A stretch of DNA of 38,117 bases from JBDHUJ01 sp039809105. GTDB taxonomy: Bacteria > Patescibacteriota > Saccharimonadia > Saccharimonadales > UBA4665. The DNA is taken from contig JBDHUJ010000015.1 of assembly GCA_039809105.1 (NCBI GenBank), positions 1 through 38,117 on the forward strand. Direction: 5' to 3'. The notes beneath the pieces are model-generated. The model saw nothing but the letters and a program-made list of their open reading frames with translations, did not search any database and was not told where the DNA came from. This document shows, piece by piece, positions 31,106-38,117 of the stretch. The translations under genes and the position numbers were made by a program. Numbering within the stretch: the first letter of the stretch is position 1; every line of letters starts with the position of its first letter.

Positions 31106-31129
31106 AAAACCCCGCCGGAGCGGGGTTTT
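31106..31129 (-). terminator. Terminator of the wall-protein gene
   Basis: AAAACCCCGC-TCCG-GCGGGGTTTT hairpin followed on the minus strand by a T-run, 20 bases after the stop of the gene at 31151-32149 and just ahead of the malic-enzyme promoter. Confidence 0.88.
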
Positions 31130-31150
31130 GTAGGGGTTCCGTGTACTAGA

Positions 31151-32149
31151 TTACTTGGAAACTTTGGTACGGCGGGTAGCTACGAGAGCTGCGGCAGCCA
31201 ATGTGCCAGCGGCCAGGAAGCTTACCAGGCCAACCGGTGCGCCGGTGTTGACCAGCGTTGCCGGAGCTGGGGTAACAGCGGCTGCAGCTACTACGGCTGG
31301 GGTTTCAGGCGTAGTGCCGCCACCCATGCCGCCGTTTGAAGGAGGCGTTACCGGAGGGGTAACAGGGGGAGCAACGGGCGGGGTAACCGGTGGCTTCGGT
31401 GGGCAATCGTGCTTAGGTGGCTTCGGGCAATCGGTGTGCTTGACTGGCGGGCACGGCTTTTTGTGCTCTTCGTGTTTGTCGCAGTCTTTCTTTGGCTGCT
31501 CCTGCTTCGGGCAGTCTTTTTTGTGCTCTTCGCGGTGAATAGGACAGGGCTTTTTCTGCTCTTCCTGCTGCTTTGGAGGACAATCTTTCTTGTCTTCCTT
31601 CTGTTCGTCTTGCTTCGGAGGGCACGGAGCTTTCTGCTCGTGGTTGTCCTGCTTTGGAGCGGGGGCCTGCTTTACATCCTTGCTATCGTCTTTTTTGTCA
31701 CAGTCTTTCTTGTCGTCGGACTTCTGGCTGTGCTTGTCGTCTGTGCCGCTCTGGCTGCGAGTGTCTGACTTGCTCTGGTTGTCGCTGCTGGTTGCAGCAG
31801 GCAGCGGCTTGCTGTCTTGCTTGACCTCTGGCTTGGTTTCTGCCTGAGGTTTTTGGCTGTCCGACGAGCCGCTCGGCTGAGAAACCTTAGGTGTTTCTAC
31901 CGGCTTGCTGGTCTGTGTCGAGGTGCTGGTAGGGCCAGTCTGCTTGTCGTCTTTCTTATCGTTTTTGTAGTTTTTGTCGTCGTTGTCGTGTGCGGAAGTG
32001 CTGCTACGACTCGTGTTCGAGTAGTTGGCGTATGCGTTATTTATATGTTCCGCGCTGACCGGATTTGCCGGCCAGAAGATTGCGACTCCTAGCAAAACAG
32101 ATGCGCCCACCACAAGCGTTTTGCCATGTGTATGTGCTACATGGCTCAT
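31151..32149 (-). CDS. Cys/Lys/Pro-rich surface protein with LPxTG-like sorting tail
   Basis: A 332-aa exported protein. Residues 1-33 are a signal peptide (hydrophobic GASVLLGVAIFW, cleavage likely after NPVSA). The mature part is low-complexity: Ser/Thr/Lys/Asp to about residue 150, then nine cysteines spaced about every 8-12 residues, each in a Lys/His-x-Asp/Pro-Cys-Pro-like context (KKDCP, KKPCP, KHDCPP), then a PPVTPPV proline stalk. The C-terminus has LVNTGAP, a hydrophobic helix and RRTKVSK, an LPxTG-like sorting signal, so it should be bound to the wall by a sortase. AGGAG precedes the ATG and a near-consensus promoter lies upstream. Function unknown; metal binding or disulfide cross-linking are possible. 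Confidence 0.88.
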   Translation of the reverse strand: MSHVAHTHGKTLVVGASVLLGVAIFWPANPVSAEHINNAYANYSNTSRSSTSAHDNDDKNYKNDKKDDKQTGPTSTSTQTSKPVETPKVSQPSGSSDSQKPQAETKPEVKQDSKPLPAATSSDNQSKSDTRSQSGTDDKHSQKSDDKKDCDKKDDSKDVKQAPAPKQDNHEQKAPCPPKQDEQKEDKKDCPPKQQEEQKKPCPIHREEHKKDCPKQEQPKKDCDKHEEHKKPCPPVKHTDCPKPPKHDCPPKPPVTPPVAPPVTPPVTPPSNGGMGGGTTPETPAVVAAAAVTPAPATLVNTGAPVGLVSFLAAGTLAAAALVATRRTKVSK

Positions 32150-32189
32150 GGTTAACTCCTGAACTCCTTCGTTCCGTTAATCAATTACC

Positions 32190-32218
32190 ATTATACATAC
32201 TTTTCATGAAATTGTCAA
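32190..32218 (-). promoter_or_regulatory. Strong promoter of the wall-protein gene
   Basis: On the minus strand TTGACA (32218-32213), 17-base spacer, TATAAT (32195-32190): a perfect consensus promoter about 40 bases before the start codon, implying high expression. Confidence 0.85.
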
Positions 32219-32267
32219 TTATATTTTACAACAAGTTTTAGCATATGCGGTTTGGTGAAGAGATACT

Positions 32268-32289
32268 AAAAAACACCTCTCGGGAGGTG
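32268..32289 (-). terminator. Terminator of the 57-aa gene
   Basis: CACCTC-ccga-GAGGTG type hairpin (32274-32289) followed on the minus strand by six T, 29 bases after the stop of the gene at 32318. Confidence 0.85.
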
Positions 32290-32317
32290 GTATGGCTGCG
32301 TGTATGGCGGTGCTAGG

Positions 32318-32491
32318 CTACTGCTTTTTGGCGCGGAAAGCCGCCTTGGCCTTTTCTATGTGGTCAAAAATGGCGGCCAGCTCTTTTTCGCCGCGGGCGT
32401 TGATTTCACGCAGGCGGCTACGAAGGCGCCTGGCGCGTCTGGAATCGTTGCTCTTCGCTATGGGCTTGTCCGGGACTTTGTTGCTTTTCAT
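32318..32491 (-). CDS. 57-aa basic protein
   Basis: A small gene with its own terminator, starting MKSNKVPDKPIAKSNDSRRARRLRSRL and continuing as a charged, probably helical protein (EINARGEKELAAIFDHIEKAKAAFRAKKQ). It is strongly basic, so nucleic-acid binding is conceivable. GGGAGCGAAG lies upstream and TATAAC precedes that. No family recognised. The opposite-strand frame over the same bases is judged a shadow because the terminator and promoter point leftward. Confidence 0.65.
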   Translation of the reverse strand: MKSNKVPDKPIAKSNDSRRARRLRSRLREINARGEKELAAIFDHIEKAKAAFRAKKQ

Positions 32492-32754
32492 GTCTTCGCT
32501 CCCAGTTATACTGAACCGGGCGAGTAGTGATTTCGGGAATAGGTATTTTCTGGCGGCGTAGATGCTTCTCTAGAGCTCGCTCATACACAGTATAACAGGA
32601 GTGGACCGGTGTAGATAGGTGGTATTTGTCACACCCGACAGATACGAAAGCCTAGCCTAGCAATATTTCTCACCCCTCCGCAACCAGCAAAAATTCAGCA
32701 AAACATGCTCCGGAGTGTCGCATTCGGGCTGTAGTTTGGTATCATAAGCGTAAT

Positions 32755-33453
32755 ATGCCGAAAAAGACCGCAAAGCAGCGTTCGCAAAAGAAGCCTGTCC
32801 GTAAGCCCGTCCGGACCGATGTTGTTCCCGGGGGTGACGCATGGACACTGAGCAAGAGACAGCGAAAAGTTGCTGTCTTTTTCGGGGTCGTGGTTGTTGC
32901 TGGGCTACTTTGGTGGGGATTCAAGGCTGTACGGACCGAATTACAATTCCGCCAAGATAAAAAACAATACGCCGCCACCGAAGCAAGCATGCAGAAAGTG
33001 TATGACGAGATGGTTGCAGCTGCCGGCGCGCCCACTGAATCACACTTGAGCAAGACGTGCGGACATATCTCGCTCAAGTATGAGACGGGGCCACTTTTCT
33101 GTGACATCACGTATGATTTCTTTTATCCGATAGAGAGCGCAAACGAAGGGAAAATAATCACCGATAAGCTGGAACCCTCCTTGCGAAGCTATGCAAAGGA
33201 TGGTGCGAGCCTCGAAAAGCGTAGCCAGCCGGAAGACCTTGTGAATCAAAGGCAAAACTATCGGGTAACTGGGAAAGATGGCTTGCAATGCACCTTAGGC
33301 TATGACTCAAAAGGAGCTGATTTGCATAATTTGGCAGCTACGACTCACGTCGGGCCTTTTACTAAGACCGTAGCCTCGCCATTGGTGGCAACTTTCGTGT
33401 TTGACTGCAATTCATTCCCAGCGAAACCGGTGTATCGTGTTGTCGATAACTAA
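32755..33453 (+). CDS. Unknown single-pass membrane protein, 232 aa
   Basis: The N-terminus is basic (KKTAKQRSQKKPVRKPVR), followed by one membrane helix (about 39-57, VAVFFGVVVVAGLLWWGF) and an extracytoplasmic domain with four cysteines (KTCGHI, LFCDITYDF, LQCTLGYD, FDCNSFP), probably two disulfides. Topology is N-inside. No family recognised. TATCAT (32740-32745) ends nine bases before the ATG with no ribosome-binding site. It precedes the large SGNH gene. Confidence 0.75.
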   Translation: MPKKTAKQRSQKKPVRKPVRTDVVPGGDAWTLSKRQRKVAVFFGVVVVAGLLWWGFKAVRTELQFRQDKKQYAATEASMQKVYDEMVAAAGAPTESHLSKTCGHISLKYETGPLFCDITYDFFYPIESANEGKIITDKLEPSLRSYAKDGASLEKRSQPEDLVNQRQNYRVTGKDGLQCTLGYDSKGADLHNLAATTHVGPFTKTVASPLVATFVFDCNSFPAKPVYRVVDN

Positions 33454-33514
33454 TAATTGCAATATTCGCAACATAAGTGTAATATAACTTCAAAATAATA
33501 ACGGAGGTACGGAG

Positions 33515-36274
33515 ATGCGCTTACTGTGGCGGCGTCTTGTACTATTTTTTGTTACTCTCGTTACATTGCTGGCGCCCACGCTTGCATCTATGGCGCCCGT
33601 AAGCGCCGAGTCGGGCGGCTGGTTCGAAAACGCCGGGGCATCAGCAATCAAAGAAGGCGATATAAGTGCAAGCGACACGTTTGCCAATACCAAGTGCACG
33701 AAGGTCACTTTGCCAGTTGTAAGCTACTACACCGACTGGATAACCCACGTTACGAAATCCAACCAGGATATGTGCATGGTTTCGACGCTGAACGGCTTGG
33801 TTGACAAAAACGGGCGTGTCATACAGCCCTACGGTTTCGACGAGGCACACGCTATAGCAGATAACCTGCCGGGTCATGGAGTCATACAGCCTGTGCCGAA
33901 CCAGGACAGTGTAGTGTACTTTTCGTCGTCATCATACACTGGTGCACTTTCGCTGAACCTGTATCGCAATTTTTACACCCATTTGCACTACAATCTGTTC
34001 CGGCAGTCGTTCGACCTGAGCGACGCGCCTGATTTCCCGGTGAAGTTCGCAGATGGCAAGCTGATGCCCGTAGACCCGCTGAGTCTGGCCACCTCACCAA
34101 ACGGAAGGTATATAGTGGCGAACGTGGTCGGCACGGGTTACGTGCGTATAGATACAGCGACTTTGGAAGTGAAACCGTTTGCGGCAAGTAATGGCTACAA
34201 CCAGTTCGGCACGCCGCTAGGCAGTAGTCTGGCCATAGACAACAGCGGGCGCTATGCGGCGCTGAGTTTTGCGCCGAGCGGTTCGCAGGATTCACTAAAA
34301 ATCGTCGATATAGATTCATGTACGACTGCGGAGCTGCCGGCTGCAATCGGCGGCAAGGTGAATGTCGAGTGCCCCACCAGAGACATCTTGCCGGCTATTG
34401 CGGGCAGTATGACTGGCATGCGATTGATTCCATCTTTGCGCTTCACAAATGAGCATGTACTAGAAGCGGATGTGCAGGATGGCGCGAACAATTACGCACG
34501 GTATGCGGTACTTGCATCTGGCGCACAGAAAAGCGGTGCAAACTATTTGGCCATGGGCGATTCGTTTATGTCGGGCGAGGGCGCTTGGAGCTATCGCACT
34601 GGGACGGACACAGACCTTAACAAATGTCACCAGTCCATCCTTTCGTACCCGTACTTGCTTTCGGGCCGGTTCAATTCGTTTGCATCTGTGGCCTGCTCCG
34701 GTGCGAGAGCGGCTCACATAACTGGTACAACAGGCGTAAAAGGAACCTCCCAGCTTAAAGATGACCAAATACCTAGTGACCAGATGATTGAGGACGCCCA
34801 AAAATCTCATCTACCTGGATATCTCGCGCAGAGGGACTTCTTGAGTGACAACCCCGACGTAATAACCCTCTCAATAGCTGGTAATGACATAGGCTTCAGC
34901 GACATCATTGTTCGCTGCACCGCACCGTTCGCAGGCGACATCACGCCGAACACCAACTGCTATGAGTGGTACGAAGACCGGCTGGAACTGGTCAACACCA
35001 TCAACGCGCAATTCAATAAACTCGTGAGTTTGTACTCAAGCATGAAGGCTGTTGACAGGAAGGTGTATGTAGTCGGCTATCCGCAGCTAGTTTCTGTAAC
35101 CGGTAGTTGTGCGCTGAACGTCCGGCTCGGCGACGACGAACGTCAGTTTGCTAACCAACTTATAAGCTACCTCGATTCGGTCATTCAGCGCGCTGCCGCC
35201 AAGGCGGGGGTATATTACGTCGACACCCAACATGCATTTGATGGGCATAAGCTGTGCGAAGGTAAAGACACGGCGGTAAACGGGCTGACCAAGGGTGACG
35301 ATGCGCTATACGTCATTGCGAATGAAAGCTACCACCCGAACCAGCGCGGGCAGGAGCTCCTTGCTGATGCCGTCGCCGCTGGCACACATAACTTTACGGA
35401 GACTATGTCAGCTCCCGATACATCGGTTACGAACCCGGCAGCCGATGACAGCTTGCCGATTTTGCAGGTGCCGAAGCAGCCGCGGGGGATAAATCAGACG
35501 CTGCAAGATAACGACGAGACGGTGAAGCTGATAACGCGTGGTGACTCATCTAATTTTGATGTCGATGGCTATGGCGGCTATTTGGCGCCGAATTCGTCGG
35601 CGAACGTTACGCTGCACTCATCGCCGGTCAATCTGGGGTCGGTAGCGGTGGATGCGAACGGTGAAATCCATGCGCAACTGACCATACCTGCAGACACGGT
35701 GCCAGGTTCTCATACCCTGCATTTTTACGCACAGAATATCGCCGGCCAGCCGGTAGATATACAAAAAACCATTTATGTTGCTGCGTCGGCGGATGATTAT
35801 GATGGCGATGGGGTGGTGAATGCTGAAGATAGCTGCCGAGGAGTGCCGAACAGTGGGGTGGACGAGGATAAGGATGGCGTGGATGATGCTTGCGACCCTG
35901 AGCTGAAGGCTGCGACAATCCCTTCGGAGCCGAGCGACCCGGATACGGGGAGTGCGCCCACACTACCAAGCCCTACACTACCGAACCTTGTGGTCGCTTC
36001 GGACATGCCTCTCACGCCGGTAAGCACCATAGCAGTGCCCAAAATACCTATACCTCTTTCCGCCGCCGACACGACGAAGACCGTAACGGCGACAAGCGGA
36101 GCATACGCATCTGCGGAATCACCGGTGGGCGTCGTGGCTGGCAGCCATACCACGAGCAACGTTTCGGCAAAACCGGTAAAGGGCAGCTCCACGCCTTGGT
36201 TCATGTGGCTGCTCGCATTGCTTGGTCTGCTCGTACTGGGCGGCGGTCTCCTCCGCTACCGTCGCAGGGGCTAG
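33515..36274 (+). CDS. Large exported SGNH/GDSL hydrolase with TSP3 repeats and C-terminal anchor
   Basis: A 919-aa surface protein. A signal peptide (about 1-31, ending PVSA) is followed by an N-terminal region with propeller-like repeats (TSPNGRYIVANV, IDNSGRYAALSF), then an SGNH hydrolase domain with nucleophile Ser350 (YLAMGDSFMSGEG), block III Gly456-Asn457-Asp458 (LSIAGNDIGF) and catalytic His607 (SYHPNQRGQ). A beta-sandwich-like region follows, then calcium-binding TSP3-type repeats (DYDGDGVVNAEDSC, DEDKDGVDDACDPE, about 757-795), a Pro/Thr/Ser-rich stalk and a membrane helix with RYRRRG at the end. It likely removes acyl groups from glycans or lipids on the cell's own or a host's surface. 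GGAGG-type site precedes the start. Confidence 0.9.
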   Translation: MRLLWRRLVLFFVTLVTLLAPTLASMAPVSAESGGWFENAGASAIKEGDISASDTFANTKCTKVTLPVVSYYTDWITHVTKSNQDMCMVSTLNGLVDKNGRVIQPYGFDEAHAIADNLPGHGVIQPVPNQDSVVYFSSSSYTGALSLNLYRNFYTHLHYNLFRQSFDLSDAPDFPVKFADGKLMPVDPLSLATSPNGRYIVANVVGTGYVRIDTATLEVKPFAASNGYNQFGTPLGSSLAIDNSGRYAALSFAPSGSQDSLKIVDIDSCTTAELPAAIGGKVNVECPTRDILPAIAGSMTGMRLIPSLRFTNEHVLEADVQDGANNYARYAVLASGAQKSGANYLAMGDSFMSGEGAWSYRTGTDTDLNKCHQSILSYPYLLSGRFNSFASVACSGARAAHITGTTGVKGTSQLKDDQIPSDQMIEDAQKSHLPGYLAQRDFLSDNPDVITLSIAGNDIGFSDIIVRCTAPFAGDITPNTNCYEWYEDRLELVNTINAQFNKLVSLYSSMKAVDRKVYVVGYPQLVSVTGSCALNVRLGDDERQFANQLISYLDSVIQRAAAKAGVYYVDTQHAFDGHKLCEGKDTAVNGLTKGDDALYVIANESYHPNQRGQELLADAVAAGTHNFTETMSAPDTSVTNPAADDSLPILQVPKQPRGINQTLQDNDETVKLITRGDSSNFDVDGYGGYLAPNSSANVTLHSSPVNLGSVAVDANGEIHAQLTIPADTVPGSHTLHFYAQNIAGQPVDIQKTIYVAASADDYDGDGVVNAEDSCRGVPNSGVDEDKDGVDDACDPELKAATIPSEPSDPDTGSAPTLPSPTLPNLVVASDMPLTPVSTIAVPKIPIPLSAADTTKTVTATSGAYASAESPVGVVAGSHTTSNVSAKPVKGSSTPWFMWLLALLGLLVLGGGLLRYRRRG

Positions 36275-36309
36275 ATTCCCCAGTGCCCTGACCCAGTACG
36301 CTCCCGAGG

Positions 36310-36492
36310 CTGACCCACACTCACTTTTCTGTCACCCTGAACTTGTTTCAGGGCCCATACGGTAGCACGGACGTCTGTAGTACCGCATGGATGATGAAAC
36401 GACCCTGAATCAAGTTCAGGGCTTCGCTTTGCTCGGTTGGACAGCATGACAAGAAGAGGAAGTCTGAGTTTTGAAAAGTGAATGTTGGTCAG
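36310..36492. mobile_element. MITE-like element, copy 2 (183 bp)
   Basis: Left end CTGACCCACACTCACTTTT (36310-36328) is identical to that of copy 1 at 6119; the right end (36473-36492) is its complement with two changes. CTCCCGAGG flanks it on both sides (36301-36309 and 36493-36501), a perfect 9-bp target duplication. Inside lie two opposed REP-like hairpins (CCCTGAACTTGTTTCAGGG and CCCTGAATCAAGTTCAGGG) that copy 1 lacks. No coding capacity; movement would need a transposase from elsewhere. It ends 20 bases before the -10 of the next gene. Confidence 0.9.
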
Positions 36493-36525
36493 CTCCCGAG
36501 GGTCGTATGGCGTATAATGTGGATT

Positions 36526-37509
36526 ATGGCAGACAAAGACCAGTCGGACATACCCTCGGCACCGGAGTTGGATAGTTCCCGGCGGGTGCCGCAACTTATA
36601 AAAAGCACCGAATCTACCAAGCCACCGGCTACAGACCGGCCCGAACCAGAGGAGCGGCCGTTCTGGAACGACGATGACGACCTGGGCGAAGACGAAGACA
36701 CGGGTCCGGGCGAGCAGTACCAACCCATCCGCAGCAGCTACACCAAACCTGCAGACGACGAGGCGCAGGCGCCTCAACCCGAGCGCCCGCCAAAGGCCAA
36801 AAAGAAGAAGGCCTGGCTGTGGCCGGTTATCATCCTGCTTATCGTAGCGGCAGCCGCAGCAGCATACTGGTTCTTTGGCAAGCAAAAAGCTGCCGCGCCC
36901 GAAAAGACCTCGACCACGACGTCTCAGACGACAAAATCCGACGAATCTTCCACGACTAAGAAAATCGTCACCAAACACTACGACTCCACCAACTTCGCCG
37001 TCGCCCTCGACTACCCCGAAGGCTGGAAGGTGAACGACACAGCCACACTCCTGTCGGTAACTTCACCCGAAATGAGCCTCAAAACCGCCGACGGCGCCAC
37101 AGTGAACGGCCATATTTTCCTGACCGTGCAGCCCAAACAGACCACACTACCAGACTTTGCCAAAGGTTCGGCCGTGGCAGTGCTGCAAAGCGAAAAGGCG
37201 ACCTACAAAAACCCGACCCAGAACCAGCGCGCTCAGACCTACATGACGTTCGCGAGCTTTGCGACGACCACCGGCAAAGGCTGGGATGCGCTGTACGTGA
37301 CGGGCGACAACGGGTACCAGGTCGACCAGGAGATTCCCATGAGCGACATCATCCAGACCGACCCGCTGGTTTCGGTAAAGTTCCTAAGCTGTACTACGCA
37401 GGACTGTACCGGCACCACCAAAGCACTCAGCCTCAACACCAGCGAATGGAAAAACACCGCCGTCTCCGACCCCATAAAAACCATCATCCAATCCTTCGCC
37501 TTCCAGTAA
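36526..37509 (+). CDS. Unknown single-pass membrane protein, 327 aa
   Basis: The first 95 residues are cytoplasmic, acidic and disordered (PEERPFWNDDDDLGEDED), ending in KAKKKK; one membrane helix follows (about 96-117), then a Ser/Thr-rich linker and an extracytoplasmic domain (about 145-327) with a PsbP/lipoprotein-like beginning (STNFAVALDYPEGWKVND) and two cysteines (SCTTQDC). The start at 36526 (MADKDQ) is chosen because TATAAT (36513-36518) ends seven bases before it; no ribosome-binding site. Function unknown. Confidence 0.78.
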   Translation: MADKDQSDIPSAPELDSSRRVPQLIKSTESTKPPATDRPEPEERPFWNDDDDLGEDEDTGPGEQYQPIRSSYTKPADDEAQAPQPERPPKAKKKKAWLWPVIILLIVAAAAAAYWFFGKQKAAAPEKTSTTTSQTTKSDESSTTKKIVTKHYDSTNFAVALDYPEGWKVNDTATLLSVTSPEMSLKTADGATVNGHIFLTVQPKQTTLPDFAKGSAVAVLQSEKATYKNPTQNQRAQTYMTFASFATTTGKGWDALYVTGDNGYQVDQEIPMSDIIQTDPLVSVKFLSCTTQDCTGTTKALSLNTSEWKNTAVSDPIKTIIQSFAFQ

Positions 37510-37604
37510 GTTACCGCACGACAGGCCCGCATTACGACCACTGGCACTAAGTGCGGGCTCCAACCCCAGACACAGCAGAACTAGACGCCCAAGCCATGCA
37601 ACAA

Positions 37605-37636
37605 CAAAAGGCCCCACCTTTTAAGGTGCTAAGGCC
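37605..37636 (-). terminator. Probable terminator of the last minus-strand gene
   Basis: Nested stems GGCC/GGCC and CACCT-ttta-AGGTG (37610-37636) followed on the minus strand by TTTTGTT. It directly follows the stop codon at 37636. Confidence 0.65.
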
Positions 37637-37998
37637 TAGTCTTCTCTCGCGTTAAGTATTTGGGTTTCGTATTCAGTAACGAGTTCTGTTATAACGGCAT
37701 GTGCGGCATCGGAAAGGCTGGGTTGCCGCTCGGCAGTAGTATTTGCGCATAGAGTGGCCATGACCCGGAGAGTCAGCTGGTCCACGGGCACTTCGTAAGA
37801 AATGCTGTTCGGATGTGGTTCGACAGGTGTAATCTCATTACGATCTGTCTCGAAGCCGGGCTGGGTGGAATATTCGGTGCTAAAAAGAGACAGGTGCTCA
37901 CTCATAAATGCTTCGGGGTATTGACCGGCATAGTAGACAACTCTCCGGAGTTGTGAATCTTGTTCGGGGGCAAAACTGAGACTGAGACTAGTACGCAC
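37636..37998 (-). CDS. Unknown small protein, start uncertain
   Basis: Not recognised. The frame is open to a GTG at 38085 but its first 25 codons would run through a perfect terminator-like hairpin (38015-38048), so a GTG at 37998 (120 aa) or the ATG at 37905 (60 residues after the first, 90 aa) is more likely. No ribosome-binding site decides. The product is acidic and soluble (PGFETDRNEITPVEPHP, SLSDAAHAVITELVTEYETQIL). The terminator directly after its stop supports a real gene. Confidence 0.5.
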   Translation of the reverse strand: MRTSLSLSFAPEQDSQLRRVVYYAGQYPEAFMSEHLSLFSTEYSTQPGFETDRNEITPVEPHPNSISYEVPVDQLTLRVMATLCANTTAERQPSLSDAAHAVITELVTEYETQILNARED

Positions 37999-38014
37999 AG
38001 GGCAATCGCATATG

Positions 38015-38048
38015 AAAAGGGCTTCCGCCAGGAAGCCCTTTTCTTTTT
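38015..38048 (+). terminator. Strong terminator-like hairpin
   Basis: AAAAGGGCTTCC-GCCA-GGAAGCCCTTTT (38015-38042) followed by CTTTTT on the plus strand. It separates the gene at 37636 from the plus-strand gene starting at 38088. Confidence 0.75.
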
Positions 38049-38087
38049 CCGCTATGCTAGGAGCTGTAACACAAACAAGGAACACAT

Positions 38088-38117
38088 ATGCCTCACCAAC
38101 CGCTCGCCCAACACTTC
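38088..38117 (+). CDS. Start of a gene cut by the window edge
   Basis: ATG at 38088 with AAGGA at good distance and a -10-like TATGCT about 30 bases upstream, just after a terminator. Only ten codons (MPHQPLAQHF) are inside the window, so no function can be given. Confidence 0.45.
   Translation, partial: MPHQPLAQHF

Noticed and set aside
32292..32561. An 89-codon plus-strand frame
   Set aside because: The opposite strand carries the 57-aa gene with its own upstream box and downstream terminator; the plus frame starts in that terminator.
36271..36978. A 235-codon minus-strand frame across the MITE
   Set aside because: It runs through the inverted repeats and antisense to the 327-aa gene, with no supporting signals.
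1..38117. Alternative genetic code with TGA read as Gly or Trp
   Set aside because: TGA ends several well-defined genes (nrdB, TrmB-like, zinc-ribbon gene) at expected lengths, and Trp positions use TGG.
1..38117. tRNA, rRNA or CRISPR array
   Set aside because: Intergenic regions were read for cloverleaf ends, rRNA motifs and regularly spaced repeats; none was recognised. A tRNAscan or CRISPR search would be decisive.

Overview
The window reads as a gene-dense, slightly GC-rich bacterial chromosome segment using the standard code (TGA is a true stop, e.g. in the ATGA overlaps at 14769-14772 and 16551-16554). Several traits suggest a candidate-phyla-radiation bacterium, most likely Candidatus Saccharibacteria (TM7): a Gram-positive-style wall protein with an LPxTG-like sorting tail, a short malic enzyme, TrmB-like and EmrB-like genes, many unrecognised membrane and surface proteins, and many promoters placed so close to the start codon that the mRNA should be leaderless. 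This assignment is inference from gene style, not from a marker gene.

Layout. 1-4331: glmS with an unknown partner gene, a second unknown gene, and a TrmB-family regulator; a repeated 26-bp site sits at the same distance from two promoters here and may tie them together. 4340-6052: drug/proton antiporter, followed by a MITE-like element (6119-6222) with a 9-bp target duplication. 6245-10133: surface polysaccharide genes (GT4 glycosyltransferase, polyprenyl-phosphate sugar transferase, O-antigen ligase/polymerase-like protein). 10215-10754: a LexA-type DNA-binding domain without the LexA peptidase.

10794-17358 is the most interesting part. A cobalamin riboswitch with an intrinsic terminator precedes a class I ribonucleotide reductase operon. 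NrdA has all catalytic cysteines but no redox cysteines at its C-terminus; a separate 69-aa protein encoded immediately downstream ends in Cys-x-x-Cys like a normal NrdA tail. NrdB has Phe at the radical-Tyr position and Glu as first metal ligand, with the exact spacing of class Ic (Mn/Fe) enzymes. A tiny membrane protein follows, then a second cobalamin riboswitch, this time with a hairpin that masks the ribosome-binding site of an unknown 403-aa protein, followed by two small Cys-rich proteins sharing a Cys-Cys-Glu-Gly-Met motif, and nadD.

17421-23363: a 53-aa membrane peptide with its own promoter and terminator, a MarR/EmrB-type MFS divergent pair with palindromic operators, a DUF3817-like protein, a P-loop kinase-like protein, a Nudix-like and a DsbA-like gene, and a CNNM/CBS membrane protein. 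23370-28855: aspS with a possible leader peptide, a HAD hydrolase, and an Ldh2-racemase-Ldh2 cluster. 28901-31084: an alpha/beta hydrolase, a palindromic repeat element and a malic enzyme. 31151-38117: surface proteins (a Cys/Lys/Pro-rich wall protein, a large SGNH hydrolase with TSP3 repeats, two single-pass proteins), a second MITE copy with a perfect 9-bp duplication, and two poorly defined genes at the right edge. No rRNA, tRNA, CRISPR array or intact transposase gene was recognised.
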